From positions 930,001 through 994,000 of the forward strand of contig JANCRA010000032.1 in NCBI GenBank assembly GCA_024362935.1: 64,000 bases of DNA, in the 5' to 3' direction. This DNA is from Setophaga petechia (lineage: Eukaryota; Chordata; Aves; Passeriformes; Parulidae). The notes beneath the pieces were generated by a model, which did not search any database, had not been told where the DNA came from, and saw nothing but the letters and a program-made list of their open reading frames with translations. Below, piece by piece: positions 54,835 to 64,000 of this stretch (its first letter is position 1; each line of letters begins with the position of its first letter). The position numbers and the translations under genes are program-made.

Positions 54835-56237
54835 GACTGAAATCAGCCCTATGCAGCCACAGCTGGCAGCTGATGTGTTTGCACTTCCCTCTGGAGAGCT
54901 GTCCTTGCTGAAGCCCAGCAGGATGACACCTCCCTTGCCTGTCTGTATTCTCAGGGAATAATACTGTCAGGCCAGGCACTGTTCCCCCATGCAAAGCTGC
55001 ATGCTTGAAGCTAATGTGTGCTGATAACACTCATGGAAATAGAAAATGCCTGGCTCCATCCACCTCTTCTGCAATTCTGTATTACTTCATTTGCTTTAGT
55101 GATTAATTGTTATCTCCATATAGCATGTTCTAGTTGATTCATTATTATTGGAGACAGAAGGGTAGGAATAATACCAAGATATTTTTACAGGTTGTCCCAT
55201 AAGTAATGAGAAATTCTTTAATTCTTCACTTTGTTGTAATTACATTCAAAATGTATGTGAGAAAATGTTGTCAAGTAGGTTTTTAGAAAATAGTACTTAA
55301 AATTCTGCTACTTAGTTTCAAATCAGCACATACCAACTCTCCCTTGCAGCATTCTAACAGAAATTGCCATCATATTTATTTAAGGTGGAGTTGGCCCCGC
55401 TGTTTTTAAACAGAATTCACAAAACAGCCAAGACAACAGTCAGAAGAAAATTAGGCAGTGCATTTCCATAAAGCTTTCCTTTATGTACAGACTAAATAAA
55501 TTTAAGTTTCATGAAGAGATTTGCTTTGGTTTATAATACAGCAGATCAGCTTTGCTATTGAAAAGTCGTGGTAGATAGAACTGACAGTTCTCTTTCCTCT
55601 GCTGCTTTGGGAACTCTGTGAGTTATAAGATAAATGAACCAGAGGGATCAAGCAGCTCTAGAAAGAATTTTAACTATGCAGAGGGAAAGTGAGTCTTGCT
55701 CAGACAGGACATTTGCTATTTGCATTTTCTGGCTAATTGTGCATTTGATTTGCATTTTCTCTCAGTTACCTAAATATGTGTATTAAAATACTTCAGAATG
55801 TACTGAAGGATGATATCTGAAGAGAGCTTCTTTTGCTCCAAATCTCTCTTATTTTCTAAGGAGAGTTTCCTTTCCTGATTATCTTCTAGGGCAGGCAGCC
55901 ATTGAGTCTTCAAGGTCCAGGGGATGCTGCCAGCCTTTCAGGAGCTGCAGAATCTTTCACTATTCCTAAATACTTAAAGGTTTCTCTGTGATCCAAACCC
56001 ATTGATCATTGGGGTAACCCAACTTTGTCTTACTTGCTTGTTCTTTTTATTTTAGATTTTATTTTAATTTGAAAGCAGAGACCATTCATCCTGTGATTTC
56101 TGTGAACTTTTCCTTGTTACAGTCAAAGTGAAAATGTGGCAAAAATCTTTGAAAATCACAATACTGTAATTTACATGTTGTTAGCACATAACAAGTCTGT
56201 GAAGTGTAAAGTATTGTTCTCTTTTTGTCTCATGCAG

Positions 56238-56365
56238 GCTGGATTGCCATGCTGGGAGCCCTTTGGCTGCTGGTGTTAGCAGACATCCATGATTTTGAGA
56301 TGATATTGAACAGAGTTGAGTGGGCAACCCTTCTTTTCTTTGCAGCATTGTTTGTCCTCATGGAG
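56238..56365 (+). CDS. OCA2: OCA2 exon 19 (residues ~651-693)
   Basis: The acceptor is CTCATGCAG ending at 56237 and the donor is GTAATA from 56366. The 128-nt exon completes Gly651 with GC and adds 42 codons ending in phase 0. It encodes the helix [15 protein letters not shown], the connector [13 protein letters not shown] and the helix [14 protein letters not shown]. Pairs of this type flank the second membrane-embedded loop in the ArsB/NhaD family. W652 and W679, which I recall as albinism sites in people, are both Trp. HDFE and [20 protein letters not shown] are practically invariant among OCA2 proteins I know. Confidence 0.97.
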
Positions 56366-59300
56366 GTAATATTTTCTGATTCTAAAGCCTGAAGAATTGA
56401 AAAAGATTTCAAATGTGAATTATGTTCCTGGAGGGAGGCCTCCTGCTGGTTCAATCCCACTGGAATATTGTTGATCAAATGTAGTTATGATAATATAGAG
56501 AGGAATAGCAGAGAATGAAAGTTAGTTGGACCATTTTCCTATTTAAATTTTCATTATTAACTTGGTCTCATTCTCTTTCCATATTCTACTTTTGTTGACT
56601 GTATCTGACACAATCATTTTTCTATAATTTAAGTTTCAGTTTCTGGGTTTATTGTTGGTCTATGTGTGCAGATATTTTATGTGTATTTATGTGTTTGTTT
56701 ACAATTATTTATAGAGATGATAGGAAAAATAATAGAACAAGATGAAACTAGAGTTGAAAAATGCTTCTACTGCTGTCTGCTTGCTACATGCTGGCTACCA
56801 AATGGTCTAAGATATTTAATGGGAGTGTGATTTGAAAGGAAAATAACACTGAATTTCAGTTTGCGATGCTAATTTAAAAATATTCAGCTCTTGAAATGCC
56901 TTGATATCTTGCTGTGTATTTTCTGTATGCTTGTCTGCTTGACGTCATCCATGTCCATCCATGTTTGTATCCCCTTTTATTCCCTATTTGATGCTTTGCA
57001 TAGCTGGAGAGGATTTATTCTTACACTAAATATTTGGATTTTTTGTTTTTGGTGTGGATACTCACATTAAAATTTTAATTAGGCTTCTAGAATGCTGACT
57101 ATTCTTCAGTTGTTAATTGTTGGGTATAAATGATGTAATAATGTAGATGCACGACTGACAATACCCAAGTGACCACTGACACTGCCTTGGCTAGTGAATT
57201 GCCTGAGTGAGAAGCCTGGGAAAAGCCTGTGATAACTAATTTGCTCATATAGCCTCATTCCTCTCCTCTTCCCTCCCAATAATTGCAAAGATCCCAAGAA
57301 TCTGGAAATTGGAATCTATTAAAAAAATCAACAGCAGTAACAGGGACAACATTTGAAGGAAATAGAAACAAGAACCAATCCGACTGACTCTAATTAATGC
57401 CAAACTGGAAGTCAAAATCTGGTGACCTTCAAGAAGATGAGTGGAAACTCTGATTATCATTATGAAATTTTCTGTGAGCTACTAAGTCTAAAGTTAATCA
57501 GGAAATATTGATTTATTGCATGCTCATTAGAACAGGAAATTTTTAGTCCTCCATTTTATGAGGTTCCATATAACCTTGAATTTCTAGCTCTTATAGGCAA
57601 TCGATGCTGAAGCCATGTTTATTTTGTCTACTGCTGTTGTAACAGTTTATTAGTTGTGTTCCCTGATGTATTTATTGCTTGAACTTTGATTGACCGGCTG
57701 TGAGTTGAGTGCTGTGTGAGTGTGCAATACCATAGTAAGAATACACAGGAAGTTATTTTTCTTTAGATACAACTGTTATAATTCACTGAGCTTCATTTTT
57801 TTTGGTTTCTCACGTCACCAGTGAATAGTTTGCTAATGAAAATAACATTTTTCCTGGCTTTCTAGAATAACAGCCGTTTAAGGTCATGGAAGAAACTTGT
57901 CCAGATAATGAAGAAAAAAATATGAGACATTAAATTCTTCCCCACAATGAATGAGAAAATGTTCTGTGTATATCATCACTGCTAATTTTTATCTGAATCT
58001 ATTGGATTAGTAGGTGGCAGTCCTTTCCAAGGTATTATTCTTTCCTTTAGATTACCAGTGTCAAGAAGAGACTGGTCAAAACAAAGATATACATTGAAGT
58101 ATAAGAAATCTTTCCATAGTCTAGGGTATCCAGAAATTGCCAGCTCATACTGCTCACCCTTGGTGATCCTTCATCTTGGATAGTTCCCAGTCTGAAGCTG
58201 TTTCCTGCTGCTGTAAATGTTCTCTTTCCTATTGAAAGGCACATTTAAAAACCTGTGTGGGACTTAGGCTGCAAGTAATTTTGGAAAATGTTATTTGAAT
58301 TCCAGATATTTTGGAAAACGTGATTTGAGTTCCTGAACTACAGGGGAACTCCTGAAGGTTCTGCCTTTGGGGGTCCATCAGTCCAGCCTGGGGCATCTTT
58401 CACAATTAAAAACTTGGAAATCCTTGGAAATCTCTTGTTACCTATTGTGTCCCCCGGGTAATTAATCTTTACAGCTGTCTTTTTAGTCTTTATCCACAAG
58501 TGGCTGCTACATGCTATAAAAATCTTTCTGCTTCTTCTGTCTCTGTAAAATAAGTCCCTATGTTTCTCAGGATTACAGTTCTTTGTTCAGTTTTATAGTA
58601 GAATTGGCATGTTACCTTAATTCCTTCAGGCAGAGTTTATTTACAAGAGTCATCATGACATACTGTCCACAAGAGGATTAATGAAAATTTTTATGCATAA
58701 ATTAGACTTTGTTTTAAAATGGCACAAGATTTCTTTCTGAAGAAAAGCTCTGTTGTGAACTTCCCCACAGGAACTAGTGTGCCTGAAGACACCAATTAGT
58801 GCAATAATGCTTACTCCTCTTAGAAGACACAGGAATATCCAGGAGACCCTCTGTGCAGTTTACATGCAGGGGAGGATGGTGGCAGGGTGCTAATTGCTGT
58901 CTTGTGCTTAGGTGCTTGCGGGAGATTGACCTCGAGATCATAGAGACATCCTAGAATTATTTATGTGATTAATATTGTCACCATCTCTAACGAGATGGGC
59001 TACATGCAGACTCTCTTGCAGGAGTGATGTGTGTGTCCTGAACGTCTCTTTTTGAATTCCAGAATGAATTTGGAGTGTTACTGTTAGTAGATAATTAATA
59101 AGGCAGCAATATTAATTGAATGTAAATCTGGGCTCTAATTGCTGGCAACTATCTGTTTAGAAGTTTATTTTGAAGCATGAACACAGCAATGATGCAAAAA
59201 TTATTGCTGTTCATTAAGAATATTACTTTTGCATACATTTAAAAAGTCACTGTCATATCCTATGAGTTGATAAAGCAACACAAATAGCTTAGAAAGAAGA

Positions 59301-60950
59301 TGGTAACTTAAAATCAACAGCACAAATTAACTTCTTAGGCAACATTCTCCTTGGAAGACAGAGTAATGAAAAAAATGTTCTTTTTTTTAAGTGTCTTTTT
59401 TTAAGTGCCTATTTTTCTGCTTGTTTTCTGCATGCTGTATCTTTAATTGTAGATAAACCTTTTCTTATTCAATGTATTGTTAAAAATTTATATTTCTAGG
59501 CCAAATTTACTGTGATTTGGTGATACCCAAATCACTGTTATTCTACTGATGTCCAATTGAGCAGCAGGTATAGGAATTGCTAGTCTGAATGAAAGCATCT
59601 TAGTCACTGACAAACCAGTGTCTTGTGCCACACCACTCGATGCCTACTGGGATCTTTGTCTGCATCTGTCATGGAATTTGACAGCATGTGAATTGAATGC
59701 TTTTTTTCCCACTGCAGTCTCTGAAGGGCTCTGTCTCACTGCCAGGTGGGGGGATTATACAGAGCTGTGTTGTGTGAATACTGACTCCTGCAGCTCTGTG
59801 AGGGACTGATGTCAGTAAGGGAGGCATTGCAGCTGACTGCTGCTTTTTCTTGACAGAAAAAAAGAAAGCAAGCCAACCAGCGTGGTCTAGGCTAAATCAA
59901 AAATTATGTGATTTTCTCCCCTGAGAAACTTAAATGTCATCAAATAGATATACCTTATTAAACCTGAAAATAGTACTTCATTCTTCATGCCTACGAGAAA
60001 AGAAAATGAAACCAAAGTGAATTAAGGGCTAACACTCACAAGTTAAAATCACCCTTTTACTTGTGGGTCAAGAGAATGGGTCACTGTCCTTGGGCGTGAA
60101 GACTTAGTCTGTATTTTGTGTGCCCAAGGAGAGATCAGAGTTAATACCACCAGGCTGAAGTCTTCCTATATCTTTTCATGTGTGGTAGCATCACAGGATG
60201 CTGTCTAAATGTCCTGTACAACTGGGAATGGTTGTCACAGGGAGGACAGAGCACTCTGTCCCAGGCTGCCCTGGGGTCCAGCGCTTACAGGGCTCACCAC
60301 CTTAGTCCATGTGCCTAACTTGGGCATTGGAGAGATGGATTTCCTGCCTTTCAGATGCTGCTGCCTCTGTGCCAATTTCCATTCACTCAAGATCTCTGTC
60401 CTGGTTTTAGCAAGTGGATACTGGTTTTGGTAATTTTTGTTGTAGGTTTTTTAGGCCTCTTTTTGAATGGGTCAGAGATAGCCATAAAATAGAAATACAA
60501 TTTGTTTTCCTGTTTCTTCTTCTGAGACTGAGCATGAGATGCCTGATTTCATCCAGCCTTTGAAACATGTTATATACTTCTATCTATAGTTTGGGGTTTG
60601 GAGAAGTTGTTTTAAAATCAGTTGTGTTCAGGTTTTCAGAAGACATGTATCCACTGAATAATGTAATCTTTAAATTTCAGCCATTCTCTGATCTTGTGTC
60701 CCATGCTCTTGAATAACACTACAAGTTATTTCAGTGCAACCTTTACTCGCTTCTGCAAATACAGCCACCAATCTCTGTTGTATCTTTTCTTGCCTAAAAT
60801 TAATTCTGTACAAGCTACATGAGTTGAATATAAATATCTTGTAAATGGGAATAAATTATTGTCTTTTTTAACAACCAGTGGAAAAAAAAGTAAGTACATC
60901 ATGCACTTAATTAGTTGACATCAATGTCTTTTTTTTTTTTTTTACCCCAG
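56366..60950 (+). other. OCA2: OCA2 intron 19
   Basis: This 4585-bp intron is AT-rich and largely unique. It ends in an unusually long T15 tract before the exon 20 acceptor. A GGTTCAATCCC string at about 56449 resembles a tRNA B box, but the surrounding sequence does not fold as a tRNA. No repeat element or exon is recognised. Confidence 0.94.
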
Positions 60951-61010
60951 GCTTTGGCTCATCTGCACTTAATAGACTATATAGGAGAGCAGACAGCTTT
61001 GTTAATAAAG
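60951..61010 (+). CDS. OCA2: OCA2 exon 20 (residues ~694-713)
   Basis: The acceptor is a T15 run (60929-60943) followed by ACCCCAG, and the donor is GTATGT from 61011. The 60-nt, phase 0-0 exon encodes 20 residues, ALAHLHLIDYIGEQTALLIK. It continues directly from the exon 19 helix (FVLME/ALAHLHLIDYIG) into an amphipathic segment. Human OCA2 as I recall has EYVG for DYIG, so the change is conservative. Exons 20 and 21 are both in-frame units, so skipping either would keep the frame. Confidence 0.97.
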
Positions 61011-61575
61011 GTATGTTTAAAATATTTATAATTTCTAATAGGCAAGAAAATAGTTTTATTCCAGTAGAACAATAAAGAATAATTTTATTTTGAATTTGAT
61101 GGTAATGATTGCATTCTTGGATCAGTAGTATCAAGAAAGGATGTCATACTTCGGCATGGGTGATATTCAATATGTATGTATGTATCTGTCCACAGACAGA
61201 ATACATATAGCCACAAATGCAACAGAAAAGCTTTTTCTATAGTCTAAAACTCCAAAATGCAAAGGTAAAAAAAGTATAAACTTTTTCTAAAAGCTAAAGG
61301 TCAAAATTCACAGTTGCACAGTGTATTTTTTGTGTGAAATCTGAGTATTAGAAATATCAATCTCTGCACTTCTATTTGTCCTTGTTTTCTTGGAAGAAGG
61401 ACTGTAATCGTGTTACTAAATGTTAGTATTTTATCTAAGATGCCTTTCCTATCTCAGAGCCTAAAGGAATAATAACTGTTGATAAATTAAAACTGTAAAG
61501 AACGTGCAATTATGCTGTGGGGGACACAGAGCAACACTGATCTCAAAGTTATAATTTTCTCTCTCTCAATTCCAG
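61011..61575 (+). other. OCA2: OCA2 intron 20
   Basis: At 565 bp this is the shortest intron in the window. It has a short TATG microsatellite at 61171-61186 and a CT-rich stretch before the acceptor. Nothing else is visible. Confidence 0.96.
61171..61186. repeat. (TATG)n short microsatellite
   Basis: Just under four uninterrupted units of TATG/TGTA lie in intron 20. Confidence 0.85.
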
Positions 61576-61680
61576 GTGGTTCCTGAGGATCAGCGCTTGG
61601 CTGTGGCCATTATTTTAGTGCTCTGGGTGTCTGCTTTGGCCTCCTCTGTGATTGACAACATCCCCTTCACAGCTACAATG
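61576..61680 (+). CDS. OCA2: OCA2 exon 21 (residues ~714-748)
   Basis: The acceptor is CAATTCCAG ending at 61575 and the donor is GTAAGC from 61681. The 105-nt, phase 0-0 exon encodes 35 residues: [11 protein letters not shown], the helix [15 protein letters not shown], and [18 protein letters not shown] (D740, N741; codons 61654-61659) is the second DN motif, matching LDNVTTM of exon 13 in the other half of the protein. P743, an albinism site as I recall, is Pro. The remaining ~90 residues, with the Gly-rich loop of the second repeat and the C-terminus, should be encoded beyond the window. Confidence 0.97.
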
Positions 61681-64000
61681 GTAAGCTCTGTGCAGCACTG
61701 CACATCCTCCTCCAGGTGCTGGCAAGGGAGCTGAGCTTCCTGATTACAATTTGCTGTTTGGCTTCTTGGGTTTTTTGACCTCTGCTGGGCTGTAGCTTAC
61801 TTTATCCTGTGAGATTGAATCAGTATTAGAAACTAACTCATGCTCTTAAGGCATCTTGCTGGCCATTGACCCCTGCGGCTGCAGGCAGCTGTGGGACCAG
61901 AGGCACTGTTCTGGCTGCATTTTTGCTTTTTCTCCTCTTATATCCACATACATACTTGAAAAATAGAATTTTCTTTTTGATGGAAAGACAAGATGTCGCT
62001 ATCCATCCACTGCTATAAATGTTTTTCCTCTATGTGCAGAGTAGTTATGCTAATGCTTTTTTAATACCCATACTTTTTATTGCTAGCTTACTTTTGTAAT
62101 TAGTTTAAAAAACACCAAATTATGTCAAGCATAACAAATGCTTGTCAGCAGCTGAGCTTTACTATCAGAAAAGTATCAAGTTATAACAAATTATGGCATG
62201 CTCAGATAGGTTTATTCAATCAAGTTCTCTGTTTAAAGTGTGATAATTCATTCATTATACCATACTAATATTTCATTGTTACAGCTCTTTCTCAGCATAT
62301 CTTTTCTTCACATTTTTTCGTCGATTATTGGATAGTCATGTCCACTCTTAACCTGTGCCAAGGTTTAAGACATTTCTTGTAGGACATATGACAAATTGGG
62401 CAGATTTGTGACCACTCTATAAATATATATTGCTATGGTATTTTGCTTTGATTACCATGGTGTTTCCTGTGAAATGATATTGATTTAACCACAACAGACT
62501 GTGAGCAACAGGCGTGAAAGGAAAGATTGTTTTGGGATGAGTCACCTCCCAGCAAATGCTTGAGGACTACTAAGCAATAATGCAGAAATCTTCACTTAGA
62601 AGATTTTGTCTCATACTCAGCTAGTCTATAAAAATTGTCTTGGAGTAGCACCAAACAGCACCATGAAATGAGTATGTTTTGGGAAATGGGACTGAAGTGC
62701 AAGAATCTTTTGGGATGCCCGAGGACCATTTTTTTTGTATCTTTGAGGGTGGCAAAAACAGATTGACAGGAAGGGAACCATTTTCAACATTTTAAGCTAT
62801 TTAAAATTTGTATTTTTCTAATTTTGTTATAGGATGAACATAAGAGACTACTACAATATTTTAATTTTATTTTAATAGGCAGAGAGAAGAGACAAGAAGA
62901 AAAATGCATGCATATTCTCACCCATGTAAAAGCAGTCATTAGCTGAGGTGTTAAGATGTTAATGTGCTACTTGGCAAACTAGAGTTGAGATGCAGACTTC
63001 TGTGAATAGGCTTGCACTTTAGCCTTTGTCATTCTGCATCAGCAAATACTTACAGAACTGTTCCTAAGTCCCAAGATCTTTAAACTTCCATTTAAAATTC
63101 TTTTTGATTCTTTAATACTATGTTCATACTCTTAAAACAAGCAGTATTTAGTTTTGGAAGGCTGTTTTTCAGTGTATGCAGCAAAGTTACGAACTTCTGA
63201 TGAGGACTATAAAATATATTGAACCCAACTCTTTTGTAGAATGACTTTTCAGTAATCAGGAATTTCTATGTATGAGTTTGGTTTGGCATTCCCTAGTGAT
63301 GTAGGAGTATGAGGCACCTGCTATGACGTAGCCATGAATGATCCTGTGCTTTCCTGGGAAAAGGTTCCAACTCCACAAATGAGCCTGCACTCACCATAAT
63401 GAAAGACAAATGTAGTGAATCCATCCAGGTGTCCACAAGTCTCCTTCAGTGGTGAAACAATGTCATGACAATGGGTCAGCCTCTCCTGCATTTTTCATTA
63501 GTTATAGCTTAGATGGACTGGGTACTGGCTTGGGATGTGGAATCCATCAATTTCCTTCAGATACAAAAAAAATCTGGGCAGTTTCATAGATATCAGCTGT
63601 GCTCTATGAATAAAGTGTTTGGAGGATGACATCACAGACCTCTGCCTGCATTGGCTTTGCCACGGACCAGAAGGAGTTAAGGGAATCCAGTTGCATGGGA
63701 TAATTGGTTTGACTTGTACGTGAATTCCTTAAATATCATACAGAGATGATGAAAGGCCTGGTGGCAGCTCACAGTCAAGGATACTAATAGTGTCATTTCT
63801 ACATCAGAAAGACAAGCATACAATGATTTTTGTCCCATGCCTCAGGAATGAGGCAGTCTTGCAGTTCTTTTGATTTTGAACCCCCAGATGACTGTGGGAA
63901 AAACTACTGTGATGGTTAGGGCATCTGGAAAGCTACACTGTGTTGTTCCTTCAGGGGTGGGAAGCCTCAAGACAGGCATCAGTTCATACATGAGATGTCC
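61681..64000 (+). other. OCA2: OCA2 intron 21 (partial)
   Basis: This intron starts at GTAAGC and runs past the window end. I looked for exon 22 (expected to begin with an IPVLLNL-like peptide after an acceptor) and did not find it in these 2320 bp. No repeat element is recognised. Confidence 0.9.

Larger units (their letters stand above)
43990..56237 (+). other. OCA2: OCA2 intron 18
   Basis: This is the longest intron in the window at 12248 bp. It contains an A/C-rich patch at 50213-50350, a small let-7-like hairpin at 53834-53861, and the long (TCTCC)n pyrimidine tract at 54604-54834. The longest non-repetitive open frame (48198-48650, 150 codons) has no domain I recognise and no splice context. 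No exon is seen. Confidence 0.93.

Noticed and set aside
54566..55030. 154-codon minus-strand frame rich in Arg-Gly-Glu-Glu-Arg
   Set aside because: It is the translation of the TCTCC pyrimidine tract; the repeat stays open in this frame without any coding signal.
56440..56465. tRNA B-box-like GGTTCAATCCC
   Set aside because: The T-stem would have mismatches, and I see no A box or acceptor stem at the right distance.

Overview
The window looks like avian nuclear DNA. It is AT-rich and intron-dominated, carries three CR1 retrotransposon tails of the kind found in birds, and holds one solo LTR resembling a bird endogenous-retrovirus family. I see no bacterial-style gene density, no RNA genes and no CRISPR array. 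A bird is inferred from the repeats; I cannot name the species.

One gene accounts for all supported coding sequence: OCA2 (pink-eyed dilution, or P protein), on the + strand. Twelve consecutive internal exons lie between 13580 and 61680. Together they hold exactly 1200 nt, or 400 codons, with every splice phase compatible. Aligned to human OCA2 as I remember it, they run from about residue 349 to 748 without an indel, which corresponds to human exons 10-21. The 5' part (about 348 codons) and the last ~90 residues (exons 22-24) lie outside the window. OCA2 is a 12-helix transporter-like protein of the ArsB/NhaD ion-transporter superfamily. It sits in the melanosome membrane, where it supports an anion conductance and raises lumenal pH for tyrosinase.

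Layout: 1-13579 is intron, with a polypurine tract near 1.5 kb and a minus-strand solo LTR at 7.2-7.8 kb. Exons 10-14 cluster at 13.6-20.8 kb, with CR1 tails in introns 12 and 13. Introns 14 and 15 are long (9.0 and 11.0 kb). Exons 16-18 cluster at 40.9-44.0 kb. Intron 18 (12.2 kb) carries a pure pyrimidine tract of 36 TCTCC units and a small hairpin containing the first 13 bases of let-7. Exons 19-21 lie at 56.2-61.7 kb, followed by partial intron 21.

I found no convincing new multi-gene system. The points most worth a second look are the let-7-like hairpin, the 231-bp pyrimidine tract, the LTR promoter opposing OCA2, the duplicated DN motif encoded by exons 13 and 21, and a few candidate pigment-cell or homeodomain sites in introns. 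Most small perfect hairpins here are close to what chance predicts for 64 kb of AT-rich DNA, and they are scored accordingly.
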